This document shows positions 1-9,472 of a stretch of 64,000 bases of DNA, piece after piece. Under the pieces are notes generated by a model. That model ran no database searches, had not been told where the DNA came from, and saw nothing but the letters and a program-made list of their open reading frames with translations. This stretch comes from Leptospira mtsangambouensis (GTDB lineage: Bacteria; Spirochaetota; Leptospiria; Leptospirales; Leptospiraceae): positions 806,001 through 870,000 of the forward strand of contig NZ_RQHK01000017.1 of the NCBI RefSeq assembly GCF_004770475.1. The letters are read 5' to 3'. The position numbers were made by a program, and so were the translations under genes. Position 1 is the first letter of the stretch. Every line of letters starts with the position of its first letter.

Positions 1-2
1 AA

Positions 3-419
3 GATGAAAAAACCGATGTTGCAGAAATCACAAAACCTTCGTTATTTGAAAAAATCCAAAGTATACTTTCTGGAACTTTTTCCAGAGTATTAATTTATTC
101 TCTCGTTGCTTTTAGTGGAGTAGGTTTTCGTTCCTATGATGCTCACATGATGTTTTTATATATGAAAAAGATTTTGTTTGTTTGGGATTGGGACTTAAAT
201 CCAAATAATAATATCAAAGACATGGTTGGCCTCTTTGGAGAATATTTTAAAATCTTTTTGCCACTTCTCATCATCGACGGAATCTCCTATTTTAAAAAAG
301 AAAGATATTGGGTGTTTTTGACTCATCCAATCGTACAAGCATTTGTTTTATCTTTTATGGGATTTCTCATTCTCACTCGGGGAGTTTTTGGAAAGGAGGT
401 AATTTATTTTGCGTTCTAA
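3..419 (+). CDS. MBOAT family O-acyltransferase, C-terminal part (5' end outside window)
   Basis: The reading frame is open from the window edge, so only about the last 138 residues are present. The fragment is hydrophobic, has a Phe-Arg-Ser-Tyr-Asp stretch where AlgI-like membrane-bound O-acyltransferases have a short polar loop, and ends in the VIYFAF tail typical of the family. Such proteins move acyl groups across the membrane onto exported sugars. The stop overlaps the next gene by 11 bp, so the two are probably translationally coupled, as AlgI is with its SGNH-type partners. The active-site His region is not in the window, so the family call rests on the C-terminal end and the neighbour. 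Confidence 0.7.
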   Translation, partial: DEKTDVAEITKPSLFEKIQSILSGTFSRVLIYSLVAFSGVGFRSYDAHMMFLYMKKILFVWDWDLNPNNNIKDMVGLFGEYFKIFLPLLIIDGISYFKKERYWVFLTHPIVQAFVLSFMGFLILTRGVFGKEVIYFAF

Positions 420-1686
420 ATTTTTAGGAATTGGGATTACCCTCTTATTTTTTTTGGTATTGGAAATTGTGGTTCGATTTACTGGAATCCACTATTTGGA
501 ACAACCGGAAATTTTCTTTGTCAATTTAAAGAAAAACTTTGTAGAATCCGGCAAAGGTGACGCCGACATTATTGTGTTAGGTGATTCTCGCTCAATGGCA
601 CTTGCGGGATACTCAAAAGAACCAGGCATCGAGTATTCGGTTTATAATCATAGTTTACCGGCCATGGGACCCAAATACTATCGTTTCTTTTTGGATAAGT
701 ACGTAAAAAAGGGAAATGCCAAACCAAAAATGATTTTGTTTGCTGCATCACCTAAACTCTATTCGACGGGATATGGCCCGCCACTTTACGATCCAGATGC
801 AAAGGCCGTCAAAGAAAATGAATCAGTTCCTGAATATCTCAATCGAAGATGGAATGAAGGCATAAAAAAGAATTTTTTTCGAACTGCCACTCCTACAAAT
901 ATCATCAGTTACAGCGGAAAACAAGAAGATGCAAACCAAATCCTTTGGGAGTTTTTTGGGCATCGTTATCTTCACCAATTTACATTTTCCGAATTATCCA
1001 ATCAGTATTCTGGTGTAGAACGTTTGTACATTCTATCAAAAGCCATGCCGCTTTTATATGAATCATATCGGTTCCATGGTGCCATTCGCAATGCACTTAG
1101 TGGAACCAATTGGAAAGTGGACAAAAATTATAAAGAACGATCTCTTTTTTGTGAAGCTTGTGAAAATGTAGAAGCTGGACTTTGTAAACCTGCCTCTTCC
1201 CAATTAGAAGACAATCGCACCATCGAAGACCAAATCACACGCCATTTCGGAAAGTATAATATTTCTAACCGATTGAAACCAGAACTTGTTTTGTTTTCGA
1301 AAGAGTTGATTCGCAAGGAATTGGATGCAGAACTAAAAAATCCAATTCCTTATGTATACCGCAAACCTGACTTCATTGTTTTAAAAGAACTGATCGAATA
1401 CACTCGTTCCCAAGGGATCCAATTTGGAATGATCTACATGCCGTGGATTCAGGAAAAACAAGAATCTAGGGAGTCCAAAGACCTTCTTGCCGATCTAAAA
1501 GTTTTTTTTAGAGAGAATCCAGATGTCGGACTCTTTTTCTTTCCCGATTCTTCATACCCAAGTGAGAGATTTGTAGATAATATCCATTACGATTGCCGAG
1601 GAGAAAAACGGGTAAACGAAGAATTCCGTAATTTTGTTCTTCCTCAAGTGTTTCGTTTTTTAAATTCCAAACAAAAATCCAATTGA
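409..1686 (+). CDS. DUF1574 / SGNH-like membrane-anchored partner of MBOAT
   Basis: The 425-aa protein has one N-terminal membrane anchor (residues 4-22) and a large periplasmic domain. A GDSR motif with Ser60 resembles block I of SGNH esterases, and a C-terminal DNIHYD motif resembles the family's Asp-x-x-His block. It therefore probably works like AlgJ/AlgX or DltD, taking an acyl group from the MBOAT partner and placing it on a polysaccharide; this is inference. The TTG start is favoured by a near-perfect Shine-Dalgarno, AAAGGAGGT, at 392-400. Family DUF1574 is known mainly from Leptospira. Substrate unknown. Confidence 0.72.
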   Translation: MRSKFLGIGITLLFFLVLEIVVRFTGIHYLEQPEIFFVNLKKNFVESGKGDADIIVLGDSRSMALAGYSKEPGIEYSVYNHSLPAMGPKYYRFFLDKYVKKGNAKPKMILFAASPKLYSTGYGPPLYDPDAKAVKENESVPEYLNRRWNEGIKKNFFRTATPTNIISYSGKQEDANQILWEFFGHRYLHQFTFSELSNQYSGVERLYILSKAMPLLYESYRFHGAIRNALSGTNWKVDKNYKERSLFCEACENVEAGLCKPASSQLEDNRTIEDQITRHFGKYNISNRLKPELVLFSKELIRKELDAELKNPIPYVYRKPDFIVLKELIEYTRSQGIQFGMIYMPWIQEKQESRESKDLLADLKVFFRENPDVGLFFFPDSSYPSERFVDNIHYDCRGEKRVNEEFRNFVLPQVFRFLNSKQKSN

Positions 1687-1745
1687 TTTCCGATTTCCGG
1701 TGTTGGAGAATGAAGCACTCCATCCGGATAAGAGGAAACCCAATC

Positions 1746-3455
1746 ATGTTTTCGTTTCGAAACATATTTGTTTGCATTCTATCAGCCTATCTCATCGGAT
1801 TACCGGTGTTTGGCCAGAACCGTTATGCGTTGTTCATTGGAACTAACTACAAAGGGAACACAGCAAAAATCCCTGAGTTGAATCTCTGTGAAGCAGACGC
1901 AACATTCTTAAAAGAAAAAATCCAAAAGAAAGGGAACTTTAAGGATATCAAAGTCCTGTTAGGTTCCATGGTCACTCGAGACAATGTAAAAAATGCCATC
2001 ACCCAATTGGGGAAAGTTGTCGGCAAAGAGGATTCTGTTTTTTTATACTTCTCCGGCCATGGAATGTATATGAAAGATGCGAAAGCAAAAAATGGAATGC
2101 GTAACTATCTCATTTGTTACGATCGCCCGCATATTTCGGATGAAGAACTAAACGAATTTTTAACGGAAATCAAATCCCAAAAAACGGTTCTTGTGATGGA
2201 CTGTTGTTATTCAGGTGGGATTGCCAAAAAAGGAAAAAACACCCGTGGTGCTGCAGAAATCCCGATTGCACAAGGGAATGATGGGGTGGTCCGACAAAAC
2301 GCAGAGGATTACTTTTTCCAAGACAAAGCAGTCATTTCTTCTTCAGACGATGACCAAACTTCTATTGAAGTGGGAGGAACCATCAACCATGGGATCTTTA
2401 CTTACAACTTTGGAAATGCTTTGGAAAAAGGGGATTTAAACAAAGACAGTGTGGTCACTGCCCTCGAAGCCTTCTTTGTTGCCAAAGAAGAAACTGTAAA
2501 AATGGCACGCCAGTTCAACCATGAACAAACTCCGCAAGTTTCTGGAAATGCCGCTGGGATCTTTTTATCGGGTTCCCCGAAACCACAAACCCCTCCACCA
2601 AAACCACCGAATGTTGTGATCAACGTTCCCATCACTCCAGTAGAAACAACTACATCACCAAACAATAACACAACAACTCCTCCTGTTGCACCAGAGCCGG
2701 AACCAACTCCTGCCAATGATACAACAGTGGTCATCCCGCCGATTGTTGAGGTGGAACCACCAGCACCACCTTCAGTCACCACAGGAAGTATCCTCATTCG
2801 CACTTCCATCATCAAAGACAAATCCTATGGGGGAGCGGCTACAAAATCGCCTTATGACCTTCTCAATAAACAGGGAAAACTAAAATCGTCTCCTGCGGAA
2901 GACAAAGTAAGGTCTATCAAAGTCCTTGTGGATGACCAGGAATACACTTCTCAAATTACAACAGAGAAATCAAAAATTTGGGGATCTGTCACCAAAAATG
3001 GAACTCTGATCCAGGGAGATATTTACAATGTAAAAATTGATAACCTTCCTGCTGGGGTTCACCAAATCGAGATCCGTGCGGACAAATATCCGATTTACAA
3101 AACGGCAACCGCTGTCCTTCCGAAACAAACTGTGACTGTGGATGCAATCAACTCCATGGATGGATTTGGTGCCATTCGAGGACGAGTGTTCTATAAAACC
3201 TTGGACAATCCGATTGAAAAGCACCCAATCTATATGCCAACAGTGGTTTCGACAAACCAGATCTTCAAGGTCACCACTGACAAAGATGGATACTTTTGGT
3301 TCACCAACCTAAAACCGGGAAAATATGAAATCCGAGCTAGCTTTATGGAAGAAATGAAACTCGAAAACTCCGAGATCCATGTACAACCAGGGGAAGTGAC
3401 CAATGTGGACATCATCCTCAATAAAAAATTGAGCTATACAAAGACAAAATACTGA
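1746..3455 (+). CDS. Secreted caspase-family (peptidase C14) protein with Pro-rich linker and Ig-like tail
   Basis: The ATG at 1746 is chosen over an upstream TTG because it opens directly into a signal peptide ending in VFGQ and has AGAGGA upstream. The 569-aa product has an N-terminal caspase/metacaspase fold with the catalytic dyad visible as His105 (SGHG) and Cys154 (DCCYSGG). Residues of about 260-330 are rich in Pro and Thr, a typical extracellular linker. The rest contains a PEGA-like segment and a carboxypeptidase-regulatory-like beta domain near the C-terminus (DGYFWFTNLKPGKYEI). It probably acts in the periplasm or on the surface; substrate unknown. A strong terminator follows. Confidence 0.82.
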   Translation: MFSFRNIFVCILSAYLIGLPVFGQNRYALFIGTNYKGNTAKIPELNLCEADATFLKEKIQKKGNFKDIKVLLGSMVTRDNVKNAITQLGKVVGKEDSVFLYFSGHGMYMKDAKAKNGMRNYLICYDRPHISDEELNEFLTEIKSQKTVLVMDCCYSGGIAKKGKNTRGAAEIPIAQGNDGVVRQNAEDYFFQDKAVISSSDDDQTSIEVGGTINHGIFTYNFGNALEKGDLNKDSVVTALEAFFVAKEETVKMARQFNHEQTPQVSGNAAGIFLSGSPKPQTPPPKPPNVVINVPITPVETTTSPNNNTTTPPVAPEPEPTPANDTTVVIPPIVEVEPPAPPSVTTGSILIRTSIIKDKSYGGAATKSPYDLLNKQGKLKSSPAEDKVRSIKVLVDDQEYTSQITTEKSKIWGSVTKNGTLIQGDIYNVKIDNLPAGVHQIEIRADKYPIYKTATAVLPKQTVTVDAINSMDGFGAIRGRVFYKTLDNPIEKHPIYMPTVVSTNQIFKVTTDKDGYFWFTNLKPGKYEIRASFMEEMKLENSEIHVQPGEVTNVDIILNKKLSYTKTKY

Positions 3456-3489
3456 TCTGACCTCTACAAGGTTTGTTAGGTTTTGATGA

Positions 3490-3514
3490 AAGCCCTCTTC
3501 GGAGGGCTTTTTTT
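3490..3514 (+). terminator. Rho-independent terminator after the caspase gene
   Basis: An 8-bp stem AAGCCCTC/GAGGGCTT closes a TTCG tetraloop and is followed by a run of Ts. It ends the transcript of the MBOAT-DUF1574-caspase group. Confidence 0.92.
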
Positions 3515-3566
3515 ATCGGGTCGAGAACTCTTCCTTTAGGTTTTGGGTCCTATTATCATTCGGAAT

Positions 3567-3673
3567 GATTAAATTTAATCCGGTTTTGATTAATATTAAT
3601 CCAGATTTTTCATTTTTTCCCATTTTGAGCTTCAAGAGGGGAAATTCTTCGTAATTTCCGATTGAATTTAATC
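3567..3673. promoter_or_regulatory. Tandem 14-bp palindromes, candidate operator
   Basis: Two perfect palindromes, GATTAAATTTAATC (3567-3580) and GATTAATATTAATC (3588-3601), lie exactly 21 bp apart centre to centre, two helical turns. A third copy with one mismatch, GATTGAATTTAATC, lies at 3660-3673. All three are upstream of the exported-protein gene starting at 3751. The spacing suggests cooperative binding by a dimeric regulator on one face of the DNA. The regulator is not identifiable from the sequence. Confidence 0.5.
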
Positions 3674-3750
3674 CTTATGAGAAGATTCTTAGAGTCATAG
3701 AATACAAATAGGGAATCGGAAAAAGAGGTTCCCACTCTAGAGAGGATCAC

Positions 3751-4116
3751 ATGAAAACAACAAAGATTATCGCAACAGGGATCTTGGCAATGGGGCTTGC
3801 AACAGCAAATCTCCAAGCTTTAGATACAAACGAAAGATTGGAGCTTTTGGAGTCTGCTATGATTGAACAAGCAACAACTCCAGCGCAAAAATCTGCCGTT
3901 TCTGAGTATCTTGCGAATGTTGCAAAAGAAAAAGTAGAAATGGCTCAAGCACTTCGTGACAGAGCAGGATCTACTCGCGGTGGTAAGGCTCTTAGCCAAA
4001 TGAACGAGAAGAAAGAACTTCTTCGCCGTGCAGAAGCTCTTGAAAAAGAAGCCAAAAAATACCAAACTGTCTCTATGGACCTTCATGCAGCGTCCATGCA
4101 GGTAGCACAAAACTAA
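3751..4116 (+). CDS. Small exported protein of unknown function
   Basis: The 121-aa product starts with a clear signal peptide (MKTTKIIATGILAMGLATANLQA) that is probably cut near residue 23. The mature part is charged, highly alpha-helical and rich in Ala, Glu and Lys, with heptad-like spacing suggesting a coiled coil. AGAGGA precedes the ATG. I do not recognise a family. It is monocistronic, sitting between the tandem palindromes and a strong terminator, so it is probably separately regulated and may be abundant. Confidence 0.78.
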   Translation: MKTTKIIATGILAMGLATANLQALDTNERLELLESAMIEQATTPAQKSAVSEYLANVAKEKVEMAQALRDRAGSTRGGKALSQMNEKKELLRRAEALEKEAKKYQTVSMDLHAASMQVAQN

Positions 4117-4120
4117 GCAC

Positions 4121-4139
4121 CTCAAACCTCACGTTTGAG
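4121..4139 (+). other. Short hairpin before the terminator
   Basis: CTCAAAC and GTTTGAG form a 7-bp stem with a 5-nt loop just after the stop codon of the exported-protein gene and before its terminator. It could protect the 3' end of the mRNA. Confidence 0.35.
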
Positions 4140-4150
4140 AATTGCGAGAA

Positions 4151-4176
4151 AGGTCAGGTTCGCCTGGCCTTTTTTT
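4151..4176 (+). terminator. Rho-independent terminator after the exported-protein gene
   Basis: AGGTCAGG and CCTGGCCT pair (one G-T wobble) around a TTCG loop, followed by seven Ts. It separates this gene from ftsQ. Confidence 0.9.
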
Positions 4177-4231
4177 GTGCCCTCTTGATAAATGCTTTCC
4201 AAACAGCCTAACTATGTGACATAATCAATAT

Positions 4232-4963
4232 ATGGTTGACACCCCCCAAGAAATCAAAGAAAAACGATTTGGGCGCGTGGTTCCCATCCTATTGGTTGTT
4301 TTGGGTCTCTTGGCCTTAGGGCTTGTCTTCCGTTGGGGAAGACACGTGAAACCTGTGGCCCGTGTGGAATGGGAAGGACTTGTGGCTCTCAGCCCTCCCG
4401 AGGTATTTCGCTATTTGGGAGTGGATCCGGAAAACCCAAAGATTGGGGATTGGAAGGATTGGGAGAAACTACTTTCTGGCCATCCAAGGATTCGGAAGGT
4501 TCGGATCACGAGAGACCCTGATGGATTTTTGAAGATCAATGTACAGGAGAAAGTCGCCGAATTTGTCATACATGTAGGAAGTTCCTTGTATGAGGTGGAT
4601 GAGGATCTGGAGATACTTTCCAGAGATCGGGTGTTAGCTAATCACCTAATTGTGATTAGTGGGCAATTCACTGTTGGGGAAAAAAAACTAGAAGGCAGAC
4701 AAATTTTTGATATCACAAAAGAAATGCGACACGCTCTTTCCTCTTATCCTGCACTAAAATCCAGAATCTCCGAACTCGTCTCTGAACGTGACGGAAATTA
4801 TACTATGTATTTAAAGTCACCAAATTCTATGAAAGTATATTTAGGTGATAAATTAGAACTCAATGTATTTCGTAAATTATATGCATCTTTGGCTTATATG
4901 GAAGCTGAATCTGTTAAAGCCGTTTCTATCGATTTGAGGGGAGAAGACGCCGTTTATCACTGA
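4232..4963 (+). CDS. ftsQ: Cell division protein FtsQ/DivIB
   Basis: The 243-aa protein has a short cytoplasmic N-terminus, one membrane segment (about residues 17-36) and a POTRA-type domain ([17 protein letters not shown] onward), followed by the FtsQ beta domain. FtsQ links the early Z-ring proteins to the septal peptidoglycan synthases. Sequence identity to well-studied FtsQ looks low, so the call leans on architecture and on position directly upstream of ftsA and ftsZ, the classic dcw order. No clear Shine-Dalgarno precedes the ATG. It ends 1 bp before ftsA. Confidence 0.85.
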   Translation: MVDTPQEIKEKRFGRVVPILLVVLGLLALGLVFRWGRHVKPVARVEWEGLVALSPPEVFRYLGVDPENPKIGDWKDWEKLLSGHPRIRKVRITRDPDGFLKINVQEKVAEFVIHVGSSLYEVDEDLEILSRDRVLANHLIVISGQFTVGEKKLEGRQIFDITKEMRHALSSYPALKSRISELVSERDGNYTMYLKSPNSMKVYLGDKLELNVFRKLYASLAYMEAESVKAVSIDLRGEDAVYH

Positions 4964-4964
4964 T

Positions 4965-6203
4965 ATGACTTATGATGATGCACCTATCATAACGGCCTTG
5001 GATTTGGGATCCTCTCTTGTTAAAGTTGTCATTGGGCGACTAATAGGGGAACATGAAATCGAAATTATTGGAACTGGAGTTTATCCTTCTGCCGGTATCA
5101 AAAATGGTTCCATTGTCAATATAGAAACAACAACAAAGTCCATCATAGAAGCATTTGGTGATGCAGAACTAATGGCTGGGCAAGAAGTGAATACGGTTGT
5201 AGTCAATGTATCAGGAAAGTCCGTACATGGGTTCAATGAAAAAGGAATCATCGCTGTTACAAACAGAGAACGGATTGTATCTGAAACGGATATAATGCGA
5301 GTTGTAGAAGCTGCACAAGCAGTACATGTTCCAGGTGACCAACAAGTCATCCATGTTCTCACAAAAGAATTCAAAGTAGATGACCAAGTCAATATCAAAG
5401 ATCCGATTGGGATGACTGGGGTTCGTTTAGAAGCGGAAGTACATATTGTATCGTGTGGAAATACTGCACTTAACAACATTGATCGTTGTGTAGAACAGGC
5501 TGGCCTTTTGCAGATGGACCGAGTGTTATCAAGCCTTGCTTCTTCTGAAGCCATCCTTACTTCAGGCGAAAAAGATTTGGGAACTGCTGTCATCGACATT
5601 GGTGCAGGAATCTGTGACATCATTATCTATGTGGATGGGGGAATTGCGTTTTCTTCAGTTGTCCCTTTCGGTGGATTCCATATCACAAGCGATATATCTA
5701 TTGGTTTAAAAACCACTGTGGAAACGGCAGAAGTCATTAAAAAAAGATACGGCCATACAAGAATTGATATGGTGGACCCTACAGAGAAATTTGAAATCCC
5801 ATCCATATCGGGAAGACCAGCTCGTTCCGTTTTTCGCCAAGAACTCGTTGAGATTTTAGAACCAAGGGTTCGTGAAATTTTAGAAATGATTGATCATGAG
5901 CTTGTTCGTTCAGGATTTAAGTCGAGTTTGGCGGGCGGTGTGATCCTTACAGGTGGGACATCATTATTACAAGGGATTGAAGCCACTGCCGAGGAAGTAT
6001 TACGTTTGTCAGTGGGTCGTGCAAAACCGGCAGGGCTCAGCGGTCTTGTGGATAAAATTTCTAGCCCTGAATATGCCACTGCTGTTGGTCTGATTAAATA
6101 CAGTTCCAAAATACAAAATTTAGAACAAAGAAATATGCATTCCGGATCTGATTCCGATGGATGGATGAAGAAGGTTCGTCGTTGGATGGAGAATAATCTC
6201 TAA
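4965..6203 (+). CDS. ftsA: Cell division protein FtsA
   Basis: The 412-aa protein is an actin-fold ATPase that tethers FtsZ to the membrane. Visible are the phosphate-1 motif ([14 protein letters not shown]), the FtsA-specific 1C domain after it, the phosphate-2 region ([14 protein letters not shown]), an adenosine motif ([13 protein letters not shown]) and a C-terminal amphipathic helix ([14 protein letters not shown]) that would insert into the inner leaflet. Length is normal. It starts 1 bp after the ftsQ stop and is followed by ftsZ after 10 bp. Confidence 0.97.
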   Translation: MTYDDAPIITALDLGSSLVKVVIGRLIGEHEIEIIGTGVYPSAGIKNGSIVNIETTTKSIIEAFGDAELMAGQEVNTVVVNVSGKSVHGFNEKGIIAVTNRERIVSETDIMRVVEAAQAVHVPGDQQVIHVLTKEFKVDDQVNIKDPIGMTGVRLEAEVHIVSCGNTALNNIDRCVEQAGLLQMDRVLSSLASSEAILTSGEKDLGTAVIDIGAGICDIIIYVDGGIAFSSVVPFGGFHITSDISIGLKTTVETAEVIKKRYGHTRIDMVDPTEKFEIPSISGRPARSVFRQELVEILEPRVREILEMIDHELVRSGFKSSLAGGVILTGGTSLLQGIEATAEEVLRLSVGRAKPAGLSGLVDKISSPEYATAVGLIKYSSKIQNLEQRNMHSGSDSDGWMKKVRRWMENNL

Positions 6204-6213
6204 GGATAAGTGA

Positions 6214-7404
6214 ATGTTGTACCTAGAAGAAGAAAAAACAAGCCCTGCTATTATCAAAGTCATTGGAGTAGGTGGAGGCGGAATGAATGCCGTCACAAGA
6301 ATGGTTCACTCTAAAATGACAGGTGTTGACTTCATTGTTATGAACACCGACGAACAAGTATTATTAAAATCTCCTGTCGAAGTAAAAATCCAATTGGGTA
6401 ACAAAGTCACTCGTGGAATGGGAGCCGGTGGAGATCCGGAACTAGGTGAAAAGGCCGCACTCGAAGACAAAGAACGAATTATATCTGCATTAAAAGGTGC
6501 TGATATGGTTTTTGTTACAGCGGGAATGGGTGGAGGAACAGGAACTGGGGCAGCGCCTATCATTGCAGCCATTGCCAAAGAATTAAAATGTTTGGTAGTA
6601 GGTGTGGTAACGGTTCCTTTTTCTTTTGAAGGGAAACGCAGAGCTGAACTTGCGAAACTTGGTATTGACCAACTCCGTGCCAATGTAGACACACTCATTA
6701 CCATTCGTAACGACTCTATCTTTCAGGTAGTAGATAAAAATACTCCTGTGGATATGGCATTTCGAGTGATCGACGATATTCTGTTAAATGGTGTTCGTGG
6801 GATCAGTGATATCATCAACCATCCGGGAATCATTAACGTAGACTTTGCTGATGTAAAAACCATCATGAAAGACACAGGGGATGCAATTTTAGGTGTTGGA
6901 GAAGGTCGGGGAGAAACACGTGTGAGTGAAGCGGTAGAACAAGCCATCAACAACACATTGTTAGAAGACTCGAGCATTCAAGGAGCAAAGTCTCTCCTCA
7001 TCAACGTCACTGGTGGAAATGATTTGACCATCCATGAATGGAATGAAGTTTCACAAATCATCACAGCACAAGCAGACCCCGATGCCAATATCATCATTGG
7101 ACTCAATGAAGACTCTTCACTGAATGAGCAGATTCGAGTCACAGTGATTGCAACTGGATTTAACAAAAAAGGAAAACAATACCAAAGAGAACAAAAGGTT
7201 GTGGGTTCGGAAGAATCTGTTTCTCCTATGGTTTATATTAGAAAGTCGGAAGAAAAGGATTCTGGATTTGGAAAGGAACAAGATTCAGTTCGAAGTATCC
7301 GCCAATCCAATCGAGGATTTTCTTCTCAGAAACAATCTTCCCCGTTTCAAAATTACGGAGAGGATTACGACATCCCTGCTTTTTTAAGACGAAAGAACGA
7401 TTAG
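6214..7404 (+). CDS. ftsZ: Cell division protein FtsZ
   Basis: The 396-aa tubulin homologue forms the cytokinetic ring. It carries the nucleotide-binding GGGMNAV loop, the tubulin signature GGGTGTG at residues 106-112, a T7 synergy loop ([11 protein letters not shown]) and, after a variable charged linker, the conserved C-terminal peptide DIPAFLRRK that binds FtsA. AAGGA sits 7 bp before the ATG. It closes the ftsQAZ group; a hairpin separates it from the convergent lipoprotein operon. Confidence 0.99.
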   Translation: MLYLEEEKTSPAIIKVIGVGGGGMNAVTRMVHSKMTGVDFIVMNTDEQVLLKSPVEVKIQLGNKVTRGMGAGGDPELGEKAALEDKERIISALKGADMVFVTAGMGGGTGTGAAPIIAAIAKELKCLVVGVVTVPFSFEGKRRAELAKLGIDQLRANVDTLITIRNDSIFQVVDKNTPVDMAFRVIDDILLNGVRGISDIINHPGIINVDFADVKTIMKDTGDAILGVGEGRGETRVSEAVEQAINNTLLEDSSIQGAKSLLINVTGGNDLTIHEWNEVSQIITAQADPDANIIIGLNEDSSLNEQIRVTVIATGFNKKGKQYQREQKVVGSEESVSPMVYIRKSEEKDSGFGKEQDSVRSIRQSNRGFSSQKQSSPFQNYGEDYDIPAFLRRKND

Positions 7405-7417
7405 AAGTAAACGGTTC

Positions 7418-7452
7418 GACTGACTCACTCGATTTTTGTGAGTGAATCAGTC
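7418..7452. terminator. Hairpin between convergent ftsZ and lipoprotein gene
   Basis: GACTGACTCACTC and GAGTGAATCAGTC form a 13-bp stem with one mismatch and a 9-nt loop, midway between the two stop codons. No long T-run follows on either strand, so it is a non-canonical or bidirectional terminator. Confidence 0.55.
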
Positions 7453-7462
7453 AAATTGGTTA

Positions 7463-8869
7463 TTAGTTGGAATAAGAACGAACGGAAACAAACAAAGGTT
7501 TGTCTGCTTCAACGAGAAGTTTTTTCGGTGCAGCAGTCACTACCGATCCTGGTGATTCAACTTTGAAATCGTATTCTCCAGGTGCGAGAAGGATACGTTT
7601 CACTTGGAAGTTGGCAGGAATGGTCCTCCAACAACGTAAATCAGGGGCAATGGTTTGTGAAACAGCAAGTCCTGCCGCAGCACCAGCGGCTACCCGAATC
7701 AAAGATGAAACCAAGTCATTGTTTTTGTTTCTACCGCCTGATTCGATGGCGCGGGCCATGGCCTCCGATGCGATCACTGCTGCCACAACCTTCAACGACA
7801 AAGAAGTTAAATTCTTTGTGATCATTGTTTTGTAATTTTCATTGAAGTTGTTCATTGCGGTTTCGGAATAGTTGTTCATGATATCGGAATATCCAACATC
7901 CACTCCGTTAATGTAATACTTTTTGGGTAGAGAACCCTTAGGATCTCTTTCTTTGTAAATAGGGATTGGATTTTCGGCTACCGATAGTGCCGCAACGGCT
8001 CCTGCGAGAGAAGCACCAGCACCTTTGGCACGTAAGCCAATTTCCACAGCGCCTCGAAGTGCCACAGCAAAATACTCATCGTCCATGAGTTTTCCCCTGG
8101 ACATTTTGATCGCCGACTTTCCGGCCTCGTGAATGATGATGACCTCAGAAAGTTTTTCATTTTCTGGAGATGTTCTTTGCATCGAACGATTGTAAGCTTG
8201 TAAACTAGAACGACCTGCTGCATATTTTGCCTGGTCACCGGAATCTCCTTCCCTAACAGCTAACAGATATCTGTCGGCTACTAGGTTTTGGCTTTTCCCG
8301 ATGAGTTGTTCCATGTTTTTGTATTGGACCCTTGCATCATTGTAGCGGCCCAACTTTTCCGAAACATAGGCATCAATGAGGCGAGCCGCATTGTTTTGCC
8401 TGTAATCGGGAGCCAAAAAACGCATTTCCTTTAATTCAAAGTCGAGTCTTCGGAAATAAATTTTTGCGTTATTGGTATCACCTTGGAGTAGATAATTGTT
8501 CGCAATATAGAACTTAATCATTACCCTTTCAAAATCTTCCCCGGTATAGTTGGATTCGTTGTCGGAAAGAACAAACGAAAGTCCAGACCTTGTCATACTG
8601 ACTTTGATATTGTCTGCTAAATCTTCTGCTTCTTTGAAAACTTTGTTAGAGGTAACGTAATCCCCTTTGGTATGAAAAATCATACCTGCTTCCATTAAAA
8701 AAAGAAGTTTATCTTTATTAGAGGAACCTTCGTAAAGTTCTCTAATTTTTGGAATGGCAGAGTCATAGTTCTGTCCGTAGTACGCCGATTCAGTTGCTTG
8801 GATGATTTTGTTGTAATCACTTGCGCAACCGAGAATGAAAAGAGAAAGAAAGAGAATCGTTTTTTTCAT
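7463..8869 (-). CDS. COG3014-like lipoprotein with TPR-type repeats
   Basis: The 468-aa product has a lipoprotein signal (LFILGCAS, Cys15). Residues of about 20-210 are TPR-like helical pairs with repeated A-x-x-Y and G-x-Y patterns. The C-terminal part has a Gly/Ala-rich hydrophobic segment near VAAGAAAGLAVSQTIAPDLR and a compact beta tail. Proteins of this kind (COG3014) often sit next to LpoB-like lipoproteins, as here with an 17-bp gap. Role unknown; an envelope or peptidoglycan-synthesis accessory role is inferred from the neighbour. Confidence 0.7.
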   Translation of the reverse strand: MKKTILFLSLFILGCASDYNKIIQATESAYYGQNYDSAIPKIRELYEGSSNKDKLLFLMEAGMIFHTKGDYVTSNKVFKEAEDLADNIKVSMTRSGLSFVLSDNESNYTGEDFERVMIKFYIANNYLLQGDTNNAKIYFRRLDFELKEMRFLAPDYRQNNAARLIDAYVSEKLGRYNDARVQYKNMEQLIGKSQNLVADRYLLAVREGDSGDQAKYAAGRSSLQAYNRSMQRTSPENEKLSEVIIIHEAGKSAIKMSRGKLMDDEYFAVALRGAVEIGLRAKGAGASLAGAVAALSVAENPIPIYKERDPKGSLPKKYYINGVDVGYSDIMNNYSETAMNNFNENYKTMITKNLTSLSLKVVAAVIASEAMARAIESGGRNKNNDLVSSLIRVAAGAAAGLAVSQTIAPDLRCWRTIPANFQVKRILLAPGEYDFKVESPGSVVTAAPKKLLVEADKPLFVSVRSYSN

Positions 8870-8886
8870 GGATTGATGGGTAGAGA

Positions 8887-9465
8887 TTACCAGCTAACCC
8901 CTTTATTTCCTCGAACTGCTAATTTTCGATAGGAAACTTTTTCAGACCAAACAGCAATCGTAGTTTCTACTTCCACAAGTTCAATGTTGATGGACTGCTC
9001 TACAATTTTTTCACCGTTAGATGTGAACATATTTTCATTGATATCACAACGAACAAAGAAATTGGGAGATTTTAATTTTCCAATGGAAAGACGATTGGAA
9101 GTAAGACCGGACAAACTGAACTGAATTTCATTGAGTGATTGTTCTCTGGTTTTTGTACGAACTGTATAAATTTTGCTTTTGATGAGTTTAGAAACAAAGG
9201 CATTGTCAAAAAGTTCTGTTTGGATTTGTTCTGAAGTATCGTTACGGGTAGGGAAATGGGCAACAAATACGCCTTCTTCATGTGGGTTTTCTTTGAAGTA
9301 TTCCCCGATTTGGCCTGCGAGTTTATCGGCAGCTTTCACCAATTCCTGGCTGGTAAGCCCACCTGAGTCGGAGATATAATCATCAGCGTTGTCGAGTCGT
9401 TTGGGACTGCTACTGCATTGGAATAAGAATCCTACTAAGAGAAAGGAGAAAAGAATTTGTTTCAT
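8887..9465 (-). CDS. LpoB-like lipoprotein (putative penicillin-binding-protein activator)
   Basis: The 192-aa product has a lipobox ending LFQC (Cys17) and a DDYISDSGGLTSQELVKAADKLA segment (residues of about 27-50) matching the start of the LpoB/YcfM domain. In Enterobacteria LpoB is an outer-membrane lipoprotein that activates PBP1b. Whether it activates a spirochaete synthase is not shown. It is followed by the COG3014-like gene. A consensus-like promoter lies so close to the ATG that the mRNA may be leaderless. Confidence 0.68.
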   Translation of the reverse strand: MKQILFSFLLVGFLFQCSSSPKRLDNADDYISDSGGLTSQELVKAADKLAGQIGEYFKENPHEEGVFVAHFPTRNDTSEQIQTELFDNAFVSKLIKSKIYTVRTKTREQSLNEIQFSLSGLTSNRLSIGKLKSPNFFVRCDINENMFTSNGEKIVEQSINIELVEVETTIAVWSEKVSYRKLAVRGNKGVSW

Positions 9466-9472
9466 AACCCCA

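Noticed and set aside
1683..1745. TTG start at 1683 for the caspase gene
   Set aside because: It would place 21 charged residues ahead of a clear signal peptide; the ATG at 1746 has a good ribosome-binding site.
2402..2821. Gly/Val-rich ORF opposite the caspase linker
   Set aside because: It is the antisense shadow of the Pro/Thr-rich linker.
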